The notes beneath the pieces were generated by a model. It did not search any database and had not been told where the DNA came from. It saw only the letters and a list, made by a program, of their open reading frames with translations. A DNA stretch of 64,000 nucleotides from Dyadobacter beijingensis DSM 21582. GTDB taxonomy: Bacteria; Bacteroidota; Bacteroidia; Cytophagales; Spirosomataceae. A program made the position numbers and the translations under genes. The first letter of the stretch is position 1, and every line of letters begins with the position of its first letter. The DNA is taken from NCBI RefSeq assembly GCF_000382205.1, contig NZ_KB907789.1:992001-1056000 (forward strand), in the 5' to 3' direction. Positions 49,349 to 58,044 of this stretch are shown here, piece by piece.

Positions 49349-49352
49349 TTAT

Positions 49353-49368
49353 TTAATCAAATGATTAA
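49353..49368. promoter_or_regulatory. TetR operator in the tetR promoter (TTAATCAAATGATTAA)
   Basis: Reverse complement of the palindrome in front of tolC. It is next to the -33 box of the tetR promoter, so a bound TetR dimer could block RNA polymerase and autoregulate. Confidence 0.75.
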
Positions 49369-49377
49369 TTACTGCTG

Positions 49378-49407
49378 GGTGACGACTGATGGCTGGCGGT
49401 CGGCGAT
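49378..49407. repeat. Short degenerate 7-bp-period tract
   Basis: A few degenerate units (GACGACT, GATGGCT, then GGCGGTCGGCG) of the same GTCGGC-type family as at 42431-42465 and 63627-63717. It lies between the divergent tetR and lepA genes. Confidence 0.45.
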
Positions 49408-49435
49408 TACTTTTCGTTTTCCCACTCAAAACATC

Positions 49436-49464
49436 TTGAAATATTAATTACCCTCGTAATTTTG
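49436..49464 (+). promoter_or_regulatory. Promoter of lepA (TTG-N18-TAATTTTG)
   Basis: -33 TTG at 49436-49438, an 18 bp spacer, and -7 TAATTTTG at 49457-49464, a good match to the TTTG/TAnnTTTG consensus. The lepA start is 54 bp downstream. Confidence 0.65.
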
Positions 49465-49517
49465 CATTCGCTTTGGCCTGAACGTACATTCAAAGCACTT
49501 GAATAGGAACTGTTTTC

Positions 49518-51305
49518 ATGAAGAAAATCCGTAATTTTTGCATCATTGCCCATATCGACCACGGTAAAAGTACCCTGGCGGACCGTCTGCTGGAATTTAC
49601 CAAAACCGTAAGCCAGCGCGAAATGCAGGCGCAGCTTCTGGACAATATGGACCTGGAACGCGAACGTGGCATCACCATCAAGAGCCACGCGATCCAGATG
49701 AACTATATGTACCAGGGCGAAGAATACATACTGAACCTGATCGATACCCCGGGCCACGTGGACTTTTCCTACGAGGTTTCGCGCTCGATCGCGGCCTGTG
49801 AAGGTGCATTGCTGCTCGTGGATGCATCCCAGGGCACGGAGGCACAGACCATTTCAAACCTTTACCTGGCGATCAACCACGACCTGGTGATCATCCCCGT
49901 TCTCAACAAAATCGACCTTCCCGGTGCCATGCCCGAAGAGATCAAGGACGAAATGGTGGACCTGCTCGGGTGCGAGCGCGAGGACATTATCCCGGCCAGC
50001 GGTAAGGAAGGTATCGGCATCGAAAACATCCTCAATGCGATCGTGGAACGCATTCCCGCCCCTACCGGCGACCCAGAAGGCCCGTTGCAGGCTTTGATTT
50101 TCGACTCGGTTTTCAACTCCTACCGAGGGATCGAAGTTATTTTCCGGGTGAAAAACGGCAGCATCAGAAAAGGCGACAAGGTCAAATTCATGGCGACCGG
50201 CAAGGAATATATCGCCGATGAAATTGGCACCCTCGGCTTGCAGCAAATCCCGAAACAAGTGGTGGAATGCGGCGACGTAGGTTACCTGATTTCGGGTATC
50301 AAAGTGGCCAAAGAGGTGAAGGTGGGCGACACTTTCACCCACATCGACCGCCCTGCCAGCGAAGCCATCGTCGGCTTCTCGGAGGTTAAGCCGATGGTTT
50401 TCGCCGGTATTTACCCTGTGGATACGAGCGAGTTCGAAGAGCTTCGCGAGGCGATGGAGAAATTGCAGCTGAACGACGCGGCGCTCGTTTGGGAACCGGA
50501 AACTTCCGCAGCCCTCGGCTTCGGTTTCCGCTGCGGCTTCCTCGGAATGCTGCATATGGAGATCGTGCAGGAACGTCTGGAACGCGAGTTCGACATGACG
50601 GTGATCACGACGGTACCTTCCGTACAGTTCCGCGTGTTGACTACCAAAGACAAATTACTGAATATCAGCGCTCCTTCCGAAATGCCGGAGCCTAACCATA
50701 TCAAGTACATCGAAGAACCTTACATCAATGCGCAGATCATCACGAAGTCGGACTACATCGGCCCGATTTTGAACCTGTGTATGGACAAGCGGGGTATTCT
50801 CAAAAACCAGATTTACCTCACGGCAGAGCGCGTGGAACTTCAATTCCTGATCCCGCTGGCCGAGGTGGTATTTGATTTCTTCGATAAACTTAAAACAATA
50901 TCAAGAGGTTACGCCTCGCTCGACTACGAACTGGCAGGATACCAGGAGTCGGACATGGTGAAGCTGGACGTGATGCTGAACGGCGAGGCGGTGGATGCAT
51001 TGTCGGCCATCGTGCACCGGTCGAAATCCTACGAATGGGGTAAGAAGCTTTGCGAAAAGCTGCGGGAGCTGATCCCGCGGCAAATGTTCGAGATCGCCAT
51101 CCAGGCGGCCATCGGACAGAAGATCATTGCGCGTGAGACGGTGAAAGCGATGCGGAAGGATGTTTTGGCCAAATGTTATGGCGGTGACATCTCCCGGAAA
51201 CGCAAACTCCTTGAAAAACAGAAGAAAGGAAAGAAACGGATGCGCCAGGTCGGTAGCGTAGAGATCCCGCAGGAGGCATTTATGGCCGTTTTGAAGATCA
51301 ACTAA
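49518..51305 (+). CDS. lepA: Elongation factor 4 (back-translocating GTPase LepA)
   Basis: 595 residues, standard length. G1 motif AHIDHGKST (about 11-19), switch region RERGITIKSHAIQM, G3 DTPGHVDF, G4 NKIDLPGA, then the EF-G-like domains II, III and V and the LepA-specific C-terminal domain (REGSVEIPQEAF region near the end). LepA binds ribosomes and helps stalled or mis-translocated complexes recover. Own promoter; monocistronic. Confidence 0.98.
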   Translation: MKKIRNFCIIAHIDHGKSTLADRLLEFTKTVSQREMQAQLLDNMDLERERGITIKSHAIQMNYMYQGEEYILNLIDTPGHVDFSYEVSRSIAACEGALLLVDASQGTEAQTISNLYLAINHDLVIIPVLNKIDLPGAMPEEIKDEMVDLLGCEREDIIPASGKEGIGIENILNAIVERIPAPTGDPEGPLQALIFDSVFNSYRGIEVIFRVKNGSIRKGDKVKFMATGKEYIADEIGTLGLQQIPKQVVECGDVGYLISGIKVAKEVKVGDTFTHIDRPASEAIVGFSEVKPMVFAGIYPVDTSEFEELREAMEKLQLNDAALVWEPETSAALGFGFRCGFLGMLHMEIVQERLEREFDMTVITTVPSVQFRVLTTKDKLLNISAPSEMPEPNHIKYIEEPYINAQIITKSDYIGPILNLCMDKRGILKNQIYLTAERVELQFLIPLAEVVFDFFDKLKTISRGYASLDYELAGYQESDMVKLDVMLNGEAVDALSAIVHRSKSYEWGKKLCEKLRELIPRQMFEIAIQAAIGQKIIARETVKAMRKDVLAKCYGGDISRKRKLLEKQKKGKKRMRQVGSVEIPQEAFMAVLKIN

Positions 51306-51362
51306 TTATCCCGACGGTTTAGAATTATCCGTAAAAGCAGGTGCGAAGTTGCCCTTTTATTG

Positions 51363-51370
51363 TAATTTTG
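51363..51370 (+). promoter_or_regulatory. Probable -7 promoter element of the E2 gene (TAATTTTG)
   Basis: TAATTTTG fits TAnnTTTG and lies 49 bp upstream of the ATG at 51419. No -33 box at the proper distance is clear. Confidence 0.45.
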
Positions 51371-51418
51371 ACCGAAAGCTAAATTTCGACCAAGAACAAA
51401 AATACCTTAACAAGCGAT

Positions 51419-53122
51419 ATGGCAGAAGTAATTCGTATGCCCAAAATGAGCGACACCATGGAAGAGGGTGTTATCGCGGAATGGCACAAAAAAGTAGGCG
51501 ATAAAATTAAATCCGGTGAAGTGATTGCAGAGGTGGAAACCGACAAGGCAACCATGGACCTCGAATCTTACTGGGACGGTACCCTTCTTTACATCGGCGT
51601 GAAAAAAGGCGACGCGGTGCCTATCGACGGCATTATGGCGATCGTTGGTTCGGAAGGTGAAGACTATCAATCACTGCTCGACGGCGCCAGCAATGGCAAT
51701 GGAAGCGCTCCCGCCGCTGCTGAGGCTCCCAAAGAAGAAGCCAAAGCTGCTCCTGCCGTTGAAACTGTCACACCGGAAGCAGCAACTGCGCCGGCTGGGG
51801 CAGCCCCCGCTGCAAAACCTGCCGCGGCTTCTACCGAGAAAATCAATGCTGCGGTAGTGCGTATGCCGAAAATGAGCGATACCATGGAAGAAGGTACGCT
51901 GGTTTCATGGCAGAAAAAAGTAGGCGATAAAGTAAAATCAGGCGATATCCTGGCCGAAGTCGAGACAGACAAGGCTACGATGGAGCTCGAAGCATATGAA
52001 GACGGTACCCTGCTTTATGTAGGTATCAAAGAAGGCGAAGCCGTACCTGTTGACGCGATCATCGCGGTAATCGGTGAGGACGGCGCGAATGTGGAAGCAT
52101 TGCTCGCACGTGAAAACGGCGAAGCGCCTGCGGAAACGGAAGCTGCCCCCGCTGCTGCACAGGCATCGGCCCCTGCCGTAAATAGCGCTGAAAAGGCCGT
52201 TTCGCAAGCTGATTCGAGCGAGCGCGTGAAAGCATCGCCATTGGCCAAACGCCTGGCCGACGAAAAAGGGATTAACCTGAGCGAAGTATCAGGAAGCGGC
52301 GACAATGGCCGTATCGTGAAACGCGATGTGGACGAGTTCAAGCCTGCTGCCAAAACAGAAGCTCCGGCTGCTGCGCCGGCACAAGCTGCTCCCGCCAAAA
52401 CAGAAGCTGCTCCCGCTGCCGCTGCTGCACCGGCGACCGGCGATTTCGTGGATACCCCGATCTCGCAAATGCGCAAAACCATTGCGCGCCGCCTGAGCGA
52501 AAGCTTGTTCACTGCACCGCATTTCTATGTGACCATGGAAATCAATATGGACAAGGCGATGGCGCTCCGTCCGCAGCTGAACGAAGTGGCTACGGCGAAG
52601 ATCTCTTTCAACGACATGGTGATCAAAGCTTGCGCCGTGGCACTGAAGCAGCATCCTGCCGTCAACTCCGCATGGCTGGGTGACAAGATCCGCAAATACA
52701 ATTATGTCAATATCGGTGTGGCCGTGGCAGTGGACGAAGGTTTGCTGGTACCGGTGATCCGCGAGGCTGACAAGAAAACGCTTTCTGCCATTTCAGGTGA
52801 AGTAAAAGACCTGGCCGGCAAAGCAAAAGATAAAAAACTGCAACCGAAAGACTGGGAAGGCAACACATTCTCCGTATCGAACCTGGGTATGTTCGGTGTA
52901 GACGAGTTCACTGCGATCATCAACCCGCCGGATTCCTGCATCCTGGCGATCGGCGCGATCAAGAAAGTGGCTGCTTTCAAGGAAGATGGAACGGTTTACC
53001 CGACCAACATCATGAAGGTAACGCTTTCGGCCGACCACCGCGTGGTAGATGGCGCCACCGCTGCGCAGTTCCTTTTGACAGTAAAAAAACTGTTGGAAGA
53101 ACCAATGAGCATGCTGGTGTAA
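51419..53122 (+). CDS. pdhC: Pyruvate dehydrogenase E2, dihydrolipoamide acetyltransferase
   Basis: 567 residues. Two N-terminal lipoyl domains (about 1-80 and 145-220), each with the lipoylation Lys in ETDKATM (Lys43 in the first); Ala/Pro/Glu-rich flexible linkers; peripheral-subunit-binding domain (about 268-303, VKASPLAKRLADEKGINLSEVSGSGDNGRIVKRDV); and catalytic domain (about 345-567) with DHRVVDGA carrying the active His (about 538-545). It moves the acetyl group from pyruvate to CoA, making acetyl-CoA. E1 and E3 genes are not in the window. The nearly identical lipoyl domains suggest an internal duplication. Confidence 0.96.
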   Translation: MAEVIRMPKMSDTMEEGVIAEWHKKVGDKIKSGEVIAEVETDKATMDLESYWDGTLLYIGVKKGDAVPIDGIMAIVGSEGEDYQSLLDGASNGNGSAPAAAEAPKEEAKAAPAVETVTPEAATAPAGAAPAAKPAAASTEKINAAVVRMPKMSDTMEEGTLVSWQKKVGDKVKSGDILAEVETDKATMELEAYEDGTLLYVGIKEGEAVPVDAIIAVIGEDGANVEALLARENGEAPAETEAAPAAAQASAPAVNSAEKAVSQADSSERVKASPLAKRLADEKGINLSEVSGSGDNGRIVKRDVDEFKPAAKTEAPAAAPAQAAPAKTEAAPAAAAAPATGDFVDTPISQMRKTIARRLSESLFTAPHFYVTMEINMDKAMALRPQLNEVATAKISFNDMVIKACAVALKQHPAVNSAWLGDKIRKYNYVNIGVAVAVDEGLLVPVIREADKKTLSAISGEVKDLAGKAKDKKLQPKDWEGNTFSVSNLGMFGVDEFTAIINPPDSCILAIGAIKKVAAFKEDGTVYPTNIMKVTLSADHRVVDGATAAQFLLTVKKLLEEPMSMLV

Positions 53123-53141
53123 CCCAACATCGATTGCATGA

Positions 53142-53178
53142 AAAAGTGTCAGGCCCGCAAGGTCTGGCACTTTTGTTT
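53142..53178 (+). terminator. Intrinsic terminator of the E2 gene
   Basis: 14 bp stem (53142-53155 with 53161-53174, two G-T wobbles) and a 5-nt loop CGCAA, followed by TTTTGTTTT. Starts 20 bp after the stop codon. Confidence 0.85.
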
Positions 53179-53228
53179 TCAGAGGCATTGTGTTTCAAAC
53201 GCGACCAACATTTGCATTAAATATCAAT

Positions 53229-53771
53229 ATGGAGAAAATACACGCTACTACCGTCCTCGGGGTACTACACAACGGAACTGTCGCATTAGGCGCGGACGGT
53301 CAGGCTACGATGGGTAATACGGTGGCCAAGAGTAATGTCAAAAAGATCCGCACGCTGCAAGGCGGCAAAATCCTCGTCGGCTTCGCCGGCTCTACGGCCG
53401 ATGCATTCACGCTTTTGGACCGGTTTGAAGAAAAACTGAACGGCTACGGCGGCAATATGAAGCGCGCGGCCATTGAACTCGCCAAAGACTGGCGCACAGA
53501 CCGCTACCTGCGCAAGCTGGAAGCGATGATGATCACGGCCAATAAGGATGAAATCCTCGTTATTTCGGGTACGGGCGATGTGCTGGAACCTGAAAATGGC
53601 ATCGCGTCGATCGGCTCGGGCGGGAACTTCGCATTATCGGCTGCGCAGGCATTGAAGAAACATGCCACGCACCTGAGTGCCGAGGAAATGGTGCGGGAAG
53701 GCCTGACGATCGCGGCTGATCTTTGCATTTATACCAATCACAACCTGGTGATCGAGAAAGTCGAGCAGTAG
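53229..53771 (+). CDS. hslV: HslV (ClpQ) peptidase subunit of the HslUV protease
   Basis: 181 residues from ATG 53229 (MEKIHATTVLGVLHNG); the frame extends to 53190, but those residues do not fit. The N-terminal nucleophile Thr in ATTVLGV would be exposed by removal of about six residues. Family blocks: VALGADGQATMGNTVAKSNVKKIR, ILVGFAGSTADAFTLLDRFE, SGTGDVLEPENGIASIGSGGNFALSAAQAL. HslV forms a double-ring peptidase with the HslU ATPase, whose gene is absent here. Confidence 0.95.
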   Translation: MEKIHATTVLGVLHNGTVALGADGQATMGNTVAKSNVKKIRTLQGGKILVGFAGSTADAFTLLDRFEEKLNGYGGNMKRAAIELAKDWRTDRYLRKLEAMMITANKDEILVISGTGDVLEPENGIASIGSGGNFALSAAQALKKHATHLSAEEMVREGLTIAADLCIYTNHNLVIEKVEQ

Positions 53772-53821
53772 ATTACCCCTATGCGATTGATGTTTTCCGG
53801 CATAGTGGCATGGCTTAGTGA

Positions 53822-53919
53822 GCCGCAGAGCGGCAACCTGTTTATTGAAATGCTACCTCTACCCGTTTTGGCTCCATCGGAGCCTCCTGCTGGCATAGTC
53901 AGGAGGCTGCGGTGGAGCC
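53822..53919. repeat. Palindromic GGCTCC repeat element
   Basis: Large hairpin 53870-53919: GGCTCCA-4-AGCCTCCTG-10-CAGGAGGCT-4-TGGAGCC, 16 exact base pairs plus a partly paired internal 4-nt loop. A second, smaller palindrome GCCGC-AGA-GCGGC is at 53822-53834. There is no T-run on either side, so it is not a typical terminator. The design resembles the repeated GGCTCC/GGAGCC intergenic elements I recall in Cytophagales genomes; copy number cannot be judged from one copy. Confidence 0.55.
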
Positions 53920-53942
53920 TGAATGTGTAAAACCACCTTCCC

Positions 53943-55421
53943 TCACAGCTCCGCCATCAGCGTCATCAGCTTCACCAGCGAATCGGAAATGACCCGGTTA
54001 CTCCCCGGCACATATTTGTGCGCGATAATCGTAAAACTCAGTAATGCGCCCGATTTGGCGTTCACATAACCCGCGAATGCCCGCGTACCTTCGATTGACC
54101 CGCTCTTCGCATGCACATTACCCGCAGCGCGCGAGCCTTTGCCCAGGTTGCGTACCGTGCCGTTCTGGCCGATGACGGCGATACTTTGATAAAAATCCTT
54201 GAAACTGGTGTCCTTATTGGCCAGATTGAGAATGTCCGTCAGGCTGCCGGCGGTAATGGAGCCGGAAGGTGAAAGGCCGCTCCCGTCTTTGATATAAAAA
54301 CCGCGCAGATCCGCTCCCCTGCCCGACCAGTAGCCCGTAATAGCCGTAGCCGCATCATCGAAGCCCGACTTGCCGGAAAGCCGCTTGCCCGATTGTTTGA
54401 AAAATACATCAGCGAAAAGGTTAATGCTCCAAAAATTGGCCTGCTGGCACAGTTCGCGCAATGGCGGCGATTTGTATTCGTCGATGATCTTCTTCGGACT
54501 GGGCGCCAGCGACGCGTTGTTGCCGGGGATTTGGTCCGCCTCCCCTACCACGACCCCATTGCCCGATAATGCGTTTTTTAATGCATACGCCGCGTACCAG
54601 GCCGGGTCGGGAATGGAACCTTTGACGGTAAAAACCGGATTTCCTGCCGGTACCGTGCCGGTGAGGAGCACATTGTTGCCAAGCGGACTACTGTATATGA
54701 TCGTCTGATCGCCCGAGCCGCGCTCCCCGGTGGTGACCTGGTTCGTGAATGACAGATATGGGATCGCAGGTTCTGTGCCCGTAACGGTCGTGGGGTCACC
54801 TGCTTCGACGCCGGGTTTGAATTTGACCCGGTAAAGGTTTTCATTGAAATTCAGTCCCTGGACGCCGGCACCGTAATAGTTGCCCATATCGCCCCAGATC
54901 CACGTGCTCGCAACAGCTTCTTTATCGAAAAACGAGGCGTCGGCGAGGATTTTTCCCTTGACATACCGGATACCTGCTTTCCTCACCGCCGCGACCCACC
55001 GGCTGATCATTTCCGGTGCCGTTGGATAACCCTTAAACCGGTCACTGCCCAATGACGGGTCGCCGGTGCCGTGGATGTAAAGATTGCCGGCAAGCGTGTC
55101 GCCGCGGAGTGCGCCGTCGTATTCGAGGAATGTCTGGAACCGGAAATCGCCGCCGAAAAGAGATAGTACCGTCGCCGTCGAGACGAGTTTTAACGTGGAT
55201 GCAGAGGGTAATGATCGCTCCGCATTCAATGCAAATACATTTTTACCTTCCTTCACAGCTTTCACGCTGATGGCCAGGGAGCCGCTTCTGAGGAACTCGC
55301 TGTTTTGCAGTTCAAGCACCGCGTCGCTGAAACGGACGAGGCCGGCGCTGTCGATCACTTGTGCGGACGCTGTTTGGAATACAAAAAAAACAGATAGAAA
55401 AAGAAGGGTGGCTCTCATCAT
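53943..55421 (-). CDS. dacB: D-alanyl-D-alanine carboxypeptidase/endopeptidase (PBP4 family)
   Basis: About 492 residues from the double ATG at 55421/55418. Signal peptide (to about 20). Serine-type penicillin-binding motifs: SxxK as STLK in LPSASTLKLVS (about 74-77), SxN as SIN in FWSINLFADV (about 339-341), and KSG in HAKSGSIEGTRAFAG (about 437-439). The class C PBP insertion between the first and second motifs is present. It trims or opens peptidoglycan peptide cross-links in the periplasm. The gene stands alone. Confidence 0.94.
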   Translation of the reverse strand: MMRATLLFLSVFFVFQTASAQVIDSAGLVRFSDAVLELQNSEFLRSGSLAISVKAVKEGKNVFALNAERSLPSASTLKLVSTATVLSLFGGDFRFQTFLEYDGALRGDTLAGNLYIHGTGDPSLGSDRFKGYPTAPEMISRWVAAVRKAGIRYVKGKILADASFFDKEAVASTWIWGDMGNYYGAGVQGLNFNENLYRVKFKPGVEAGDPTTVTGTEPAIPYLSFTNQVTTGERGSGDQTIIYSSPLGNNVLLTGTVPAGNPVFTVKGSIPDPAWYAAYALKNALSGNGVVVGEADQIPGNNASLAPSPKKIIDEYKSPPLRELCQQANFWSINLFADVFFKQSGKRLSGKSGFDDAATAITGYWSGRGADLRGFYIKDGSGLSPSGSITAGSLTDILNLANKDTSFKDFYQSIAVIGQNGTVRNLGKGSRAAGNVHAKSGSIEGTRAFAGYVNAKSGALLSFTIIAHKYVPGSNRVISDSLVKLMTLMAEL

Positions 55422-55502
55422 ATTAAATCTTCGCAAGGCATAAAAATGGTGCCGCTTTGTCTAATCTAGTAACTAATGTCCGTATCTCAGGCTGTTTTTT
55501 GG

Positions 55503-55510
55503 TACTTTTG
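55503..55510 (+). promoter_or_regulatory. Possible -7 element upstream of the beta-CASP gene (TACTTTTG)
   Basis: TACTTTTG fits TAnnTTTG and lies 111 bp before the ATG at 55621. No TTTG at the expected -33 distance, so weak. Confidence 0.3.
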
Positions 55511-55620
55511 TAAGATATTAGACAATCGATTAGTAGTTTACAAAGAAAAGATACAATAGTGATATTGATTTTTCCGCCAGACGAAAAATACCAATATAGC
55601 TTACACCCCATACTATTTAT

Positions 55621-57039
55621 ATGAAATTGACATTTTGGGGGGCTACACAGCAGGTCACCGGGAGTATGTTCCTTCTCGAATCGGACGACTACCGGATACT
55701 GATCGACTGCGGCTCCGATTTTGATCTCGATGAGATCGGCAAGAAAACACGATACGAACAGCAGAAGAGCGTTTTTCCATTCGAACCCAGTCTGATCAAC
55801 ACTGTACTGCTCACACACGCCCACATCGACCACTCCGGCAACATTCCTAATCTCTATAAGGAAGGTTTCGAGGGACGGGTGGTTTGTACCGAGCCTACGA
55901 TGGCGCTGACGTCGCTTTTGCTCAAAGATGCGGCCAACCTGCATCAGAAACGGCTCAATTCCCGCATTAATAACCGTAAAAAAGGCAAGAAGAAGCGCGA
56001 GGTGCCGATGGATTACTATGTCGAAAAACATGTGACCGAGGCATTGGACAACTTCGTGCCCGTGGCTTTCGGCCAGCGCTACCGCATTGCCGACAATGTG
56101 ACGGTGACTTATTACGCAGCGGGCCACTTGCTCGGCGCGGCGCATATCGTGCTGGATGTGTATGAGAATGGCGAGAAAAAACGGCTGTGCTTTTCGGGCG
56201 ACATCGGCCGGAAGAACTATCCGCTGCTGATCGACCCGCAGGAAGTACCGCAGGTGGACTACCTGATCTGCGAGTCGACGTACGGCAACCGCCTCCACGA
56301 AGACCAGCGCGGCCCCGTGGAAACGCTCGCCGATGTGATCAAACGTACATGTATCGACATTCCCGGCAGGCTTATTATCCCGTCGTTTTCGGTGGGCCGT
56401 ACGCAGGCGCTGCTTTACACGCTCAACCAGCTCTACCTCGACCGCTCCTTTCCGTTCATTAAAGTATTCTCCGACAGCCCGTTGGCGCATAGCAGCACGA
56501 AGGTTTACCAGAAACATTCCCGCATGCTGAACAAGGAAGCGCGCGAGTTCAAGGAGGACAACGATATGCTTTTCGACTTCGAAAACCTGATCTACCTCGA
56601 AAGCTCCGACGCAAGCCGCGCGGTATCGAATTACAACGAGCCGTGCATTATCATTTCGTCGTCCGGTATGGTGCAGGGCGGGCGCGTGGAACAGCACGTG
56701 GAGGCCAATATCGGCAACCCGTACGCGACGATCCTCATGATCGGCTATGCCTCGGAAGGCACGCTGGGGTGGCGGCTTTTGAATGGGCAGGATACGATCT
56801 CGATTCGCGGAAAGCAGCATCCGGTCTTGGCTAATATTGAAAAAATTGACGTATTTAGCGGCCACGGAGACCAAAACGACCTAATTCAATTTGTAAAAAT
56901 GCAGGACCCGGAGAAACTCAAAGGCATTTTCCTCGTCCACGGAGAGCAGCAAAGCATGGCTGAGTTCCAAAGTAAAATTCAAGAAATCGGCTATCATTCG
57001 GTGGAAACGCCGTTAAGAGGCACTACCTACGAACTCTGA
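55621..57039 (+). CDS. Metallo-beta-lactamase-fold/beta-CASP hydrolase (RNA-processing type)
   Basis: 472 residues. MBL zinc motif THAHIDHSG (His66, His68, Asp70, His71), further ligands in AAGHLLGAAH and SGDIGR. The beta-CASP insertion (about 195-390) contains ESTYGNRLH, PSFSVGRTQ and SSSGMVQGGRVEQH. A C-terminal RMMBL-like end carries FSGHGDQNDLIQFV and LVHGEQQSM. The composition fits YSH1/CPSF-like ribonucleases. Predicted 5'-3' exo- or endoribonuclease or related phosphodiesterase. Acetyl-CoA carboxylase alpha begins 40 bp later and may be co-transcribed. Confidence 0.92.
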   Translation: MKLTFWGATQQVTGSMFLLESDDYRILIDCGSDFDLDEIGKKTRYEQQKSVFPFEPSLINTVLLTHAHIDHSGNIPNLYKEGFEGRVVCTEPTMALTSLLLKDAANLHQKRLNSRINNRKKGKKKREVPMDYYVEKHVTEALDNFVPVAFGQRYRIADNVTVTYYAAGHLLGAAHIVLDVYENGEKKRLCFSGDIGRKNYPLLIDPQEVPQVDYLICESTYGNRLHEDQRGPVETLADVIKRTCIDIPGRLIIPSFSVGRTQALLYTLNQLYLDRSFPFIKVFSDSPLAHSSTKVYQKHSRMLNKEAREFKEDNDMLFDFENLIYLESSDASRAVSNYNEPCIIISSSGMVQGGRVEQHVEANIGNPYATILMIGYASEGTLGWRLLNGQDTISIRGKQHPVLANIEKIDVFSGHGDQNDLIQFVKMQDPEKLKGIFLVHGEQQSMAEFQSKIQEIGYHSVETPLRGTTYEL

Positions 57040-57079
57040 CCGCTTCTGATTTCGCCCACTAATCACCAGAACCTGAATT

Positions 57080-58036
57080 ATGAGAACATACCTGGATTTT
57101 GAAAAACCTATGGCCGAGCTCGAACGAAAGCTCGAAGAAATGAAAACATTGGCGAATGAAAACAATGTGGATTTTTCGGACGCCATTGCGTTGCTGGAAG
57201 GCAACATCACCAACCTTCGAAAAGAAATCTTTGAAAACCTCACGCGCTGGCAGCGCGTGCAGCTCTCCCGTCACCCGGACCGTCCCTACACGCTTGACTA
57301 CATCGAACTGATCTGCGACGAATTCATCGAGCTCCACGGCGACCGCCAGGTGCGCGATGATCCGGCTATTATCGGTGGGCTCGCGAATGTCGGCGGACAG
57401 TCGTTCATGCTTATCGGGCAGCAGAAAGGCCGTAATACCAAGCAGCGCCAGCACCGTAACTTCGGTATGCCGAACCCGGAAGGTTACCGCAAGGCATTGC
57501 GCCTGATGAAGCTCGCCGAGAAGTTCAACAAGCCTATCGTGACGCTGATCGACACGCCGGGTGCATTCCCCGGTATGGAAGCCGAAGAGCGCGGACAGGG
57601 CGAGGCGATCGCGCGCAACCTGAAAGAAATGTTTATGCTGAAAGTGCCCGTGATCTGTATCGTGATCGGCGAGGGCGCTTCCGGCGGCGCATTGGGTATT
57701 GCCATCGGCGACCGCGTGCTCATGCTCGAAAACACCTGGTACTCCGTAATTTCTCCGGAAAACTGCTCGGCGATCCTCTGGAGAAGCTGGGATTTCAAGG
57801 AGCAGGCTGCCGAGGCGATGAAGATCACCGCCAAAGATATGACCAACTATAAACTCGTGGACGGCATTATCCCCGAGCCGCTCGGTGGTGCCCACCTCGA
57901 CCACAAATGGATGGCCGACGAGCTGAAAAAGGTGATCCTCGAAAATATAGCCGAGCTTTCCTCGATCGAGGAACAAGACCGTATCGATCAGCGTATCGAG
58001 AAGTTCTGTTCGATGGGCGTGGTAGTTGAAGCATAA
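57080..58036 (+). CDS. accA: Acetyl-CoA carboxylase carboxyltransferase subunit alpha
   Basis: 318 residues, normal length. The N-terminal helix TYLDFEKPMAELERKLEEM and the crotonase-like core with RPYTLDYIELICDEFIELHGDR, ADQ-type QQKGRNTKQRQHRNFGMPNPEGYRKALRLMK, DTPGAFPGMEAEERGQGEAIARNL and IGEGASGGALGIAIGDRVLMLENTWYSVISPE are all present. With AccD it transfers CO2 from biotin to acetyl-CoA, starting fatty acid synthesis. Followed 8 bp later by a HAD phosphatase, so part of an operon. Confidence 0.98.
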   Translation: MRTYLDFEKPMAELERKLEEMKTLANENNVDFSDAIALLEGNITNLRKEIFENLTRWQRVQLSRHPDRPYTLDYIELICDEFIELHGDRQVRDDPAIIGGLANVGGQSFMLIGQQKGRNTKQRQHRNFGMPNPEGYRKALRLMKLAEKFNKPIVTLIDTPGAFPGMEAEERGQGEAIARNLKEMFMLKVPVICIVIGEGASGGALGIAIGDRVLMLENTWYSVISPENCSAILWRSWDFKEQAAEAMKITAKDMTNYKLVDGIIPEPLGGAHLDHKWMADELKKVILENIAELSSIEEQDRIDQRIEKFCSMGVVVEA

Positions 58037-58044
58037 CAATATTC

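Noticed and set aside
53772..53942. Possible tRNA or structured RNA downstream of hslV
   Set aside because: The palindromes do not form a cloverleaf and lack conserved tRNA bases; a repeat element is a better reading.
55423..56874. 483-codon open frame on the minus strand
   Set aside because: Antisense of the beta-CASP hydrolase, whose zinc motifs are intact on the plus strand.
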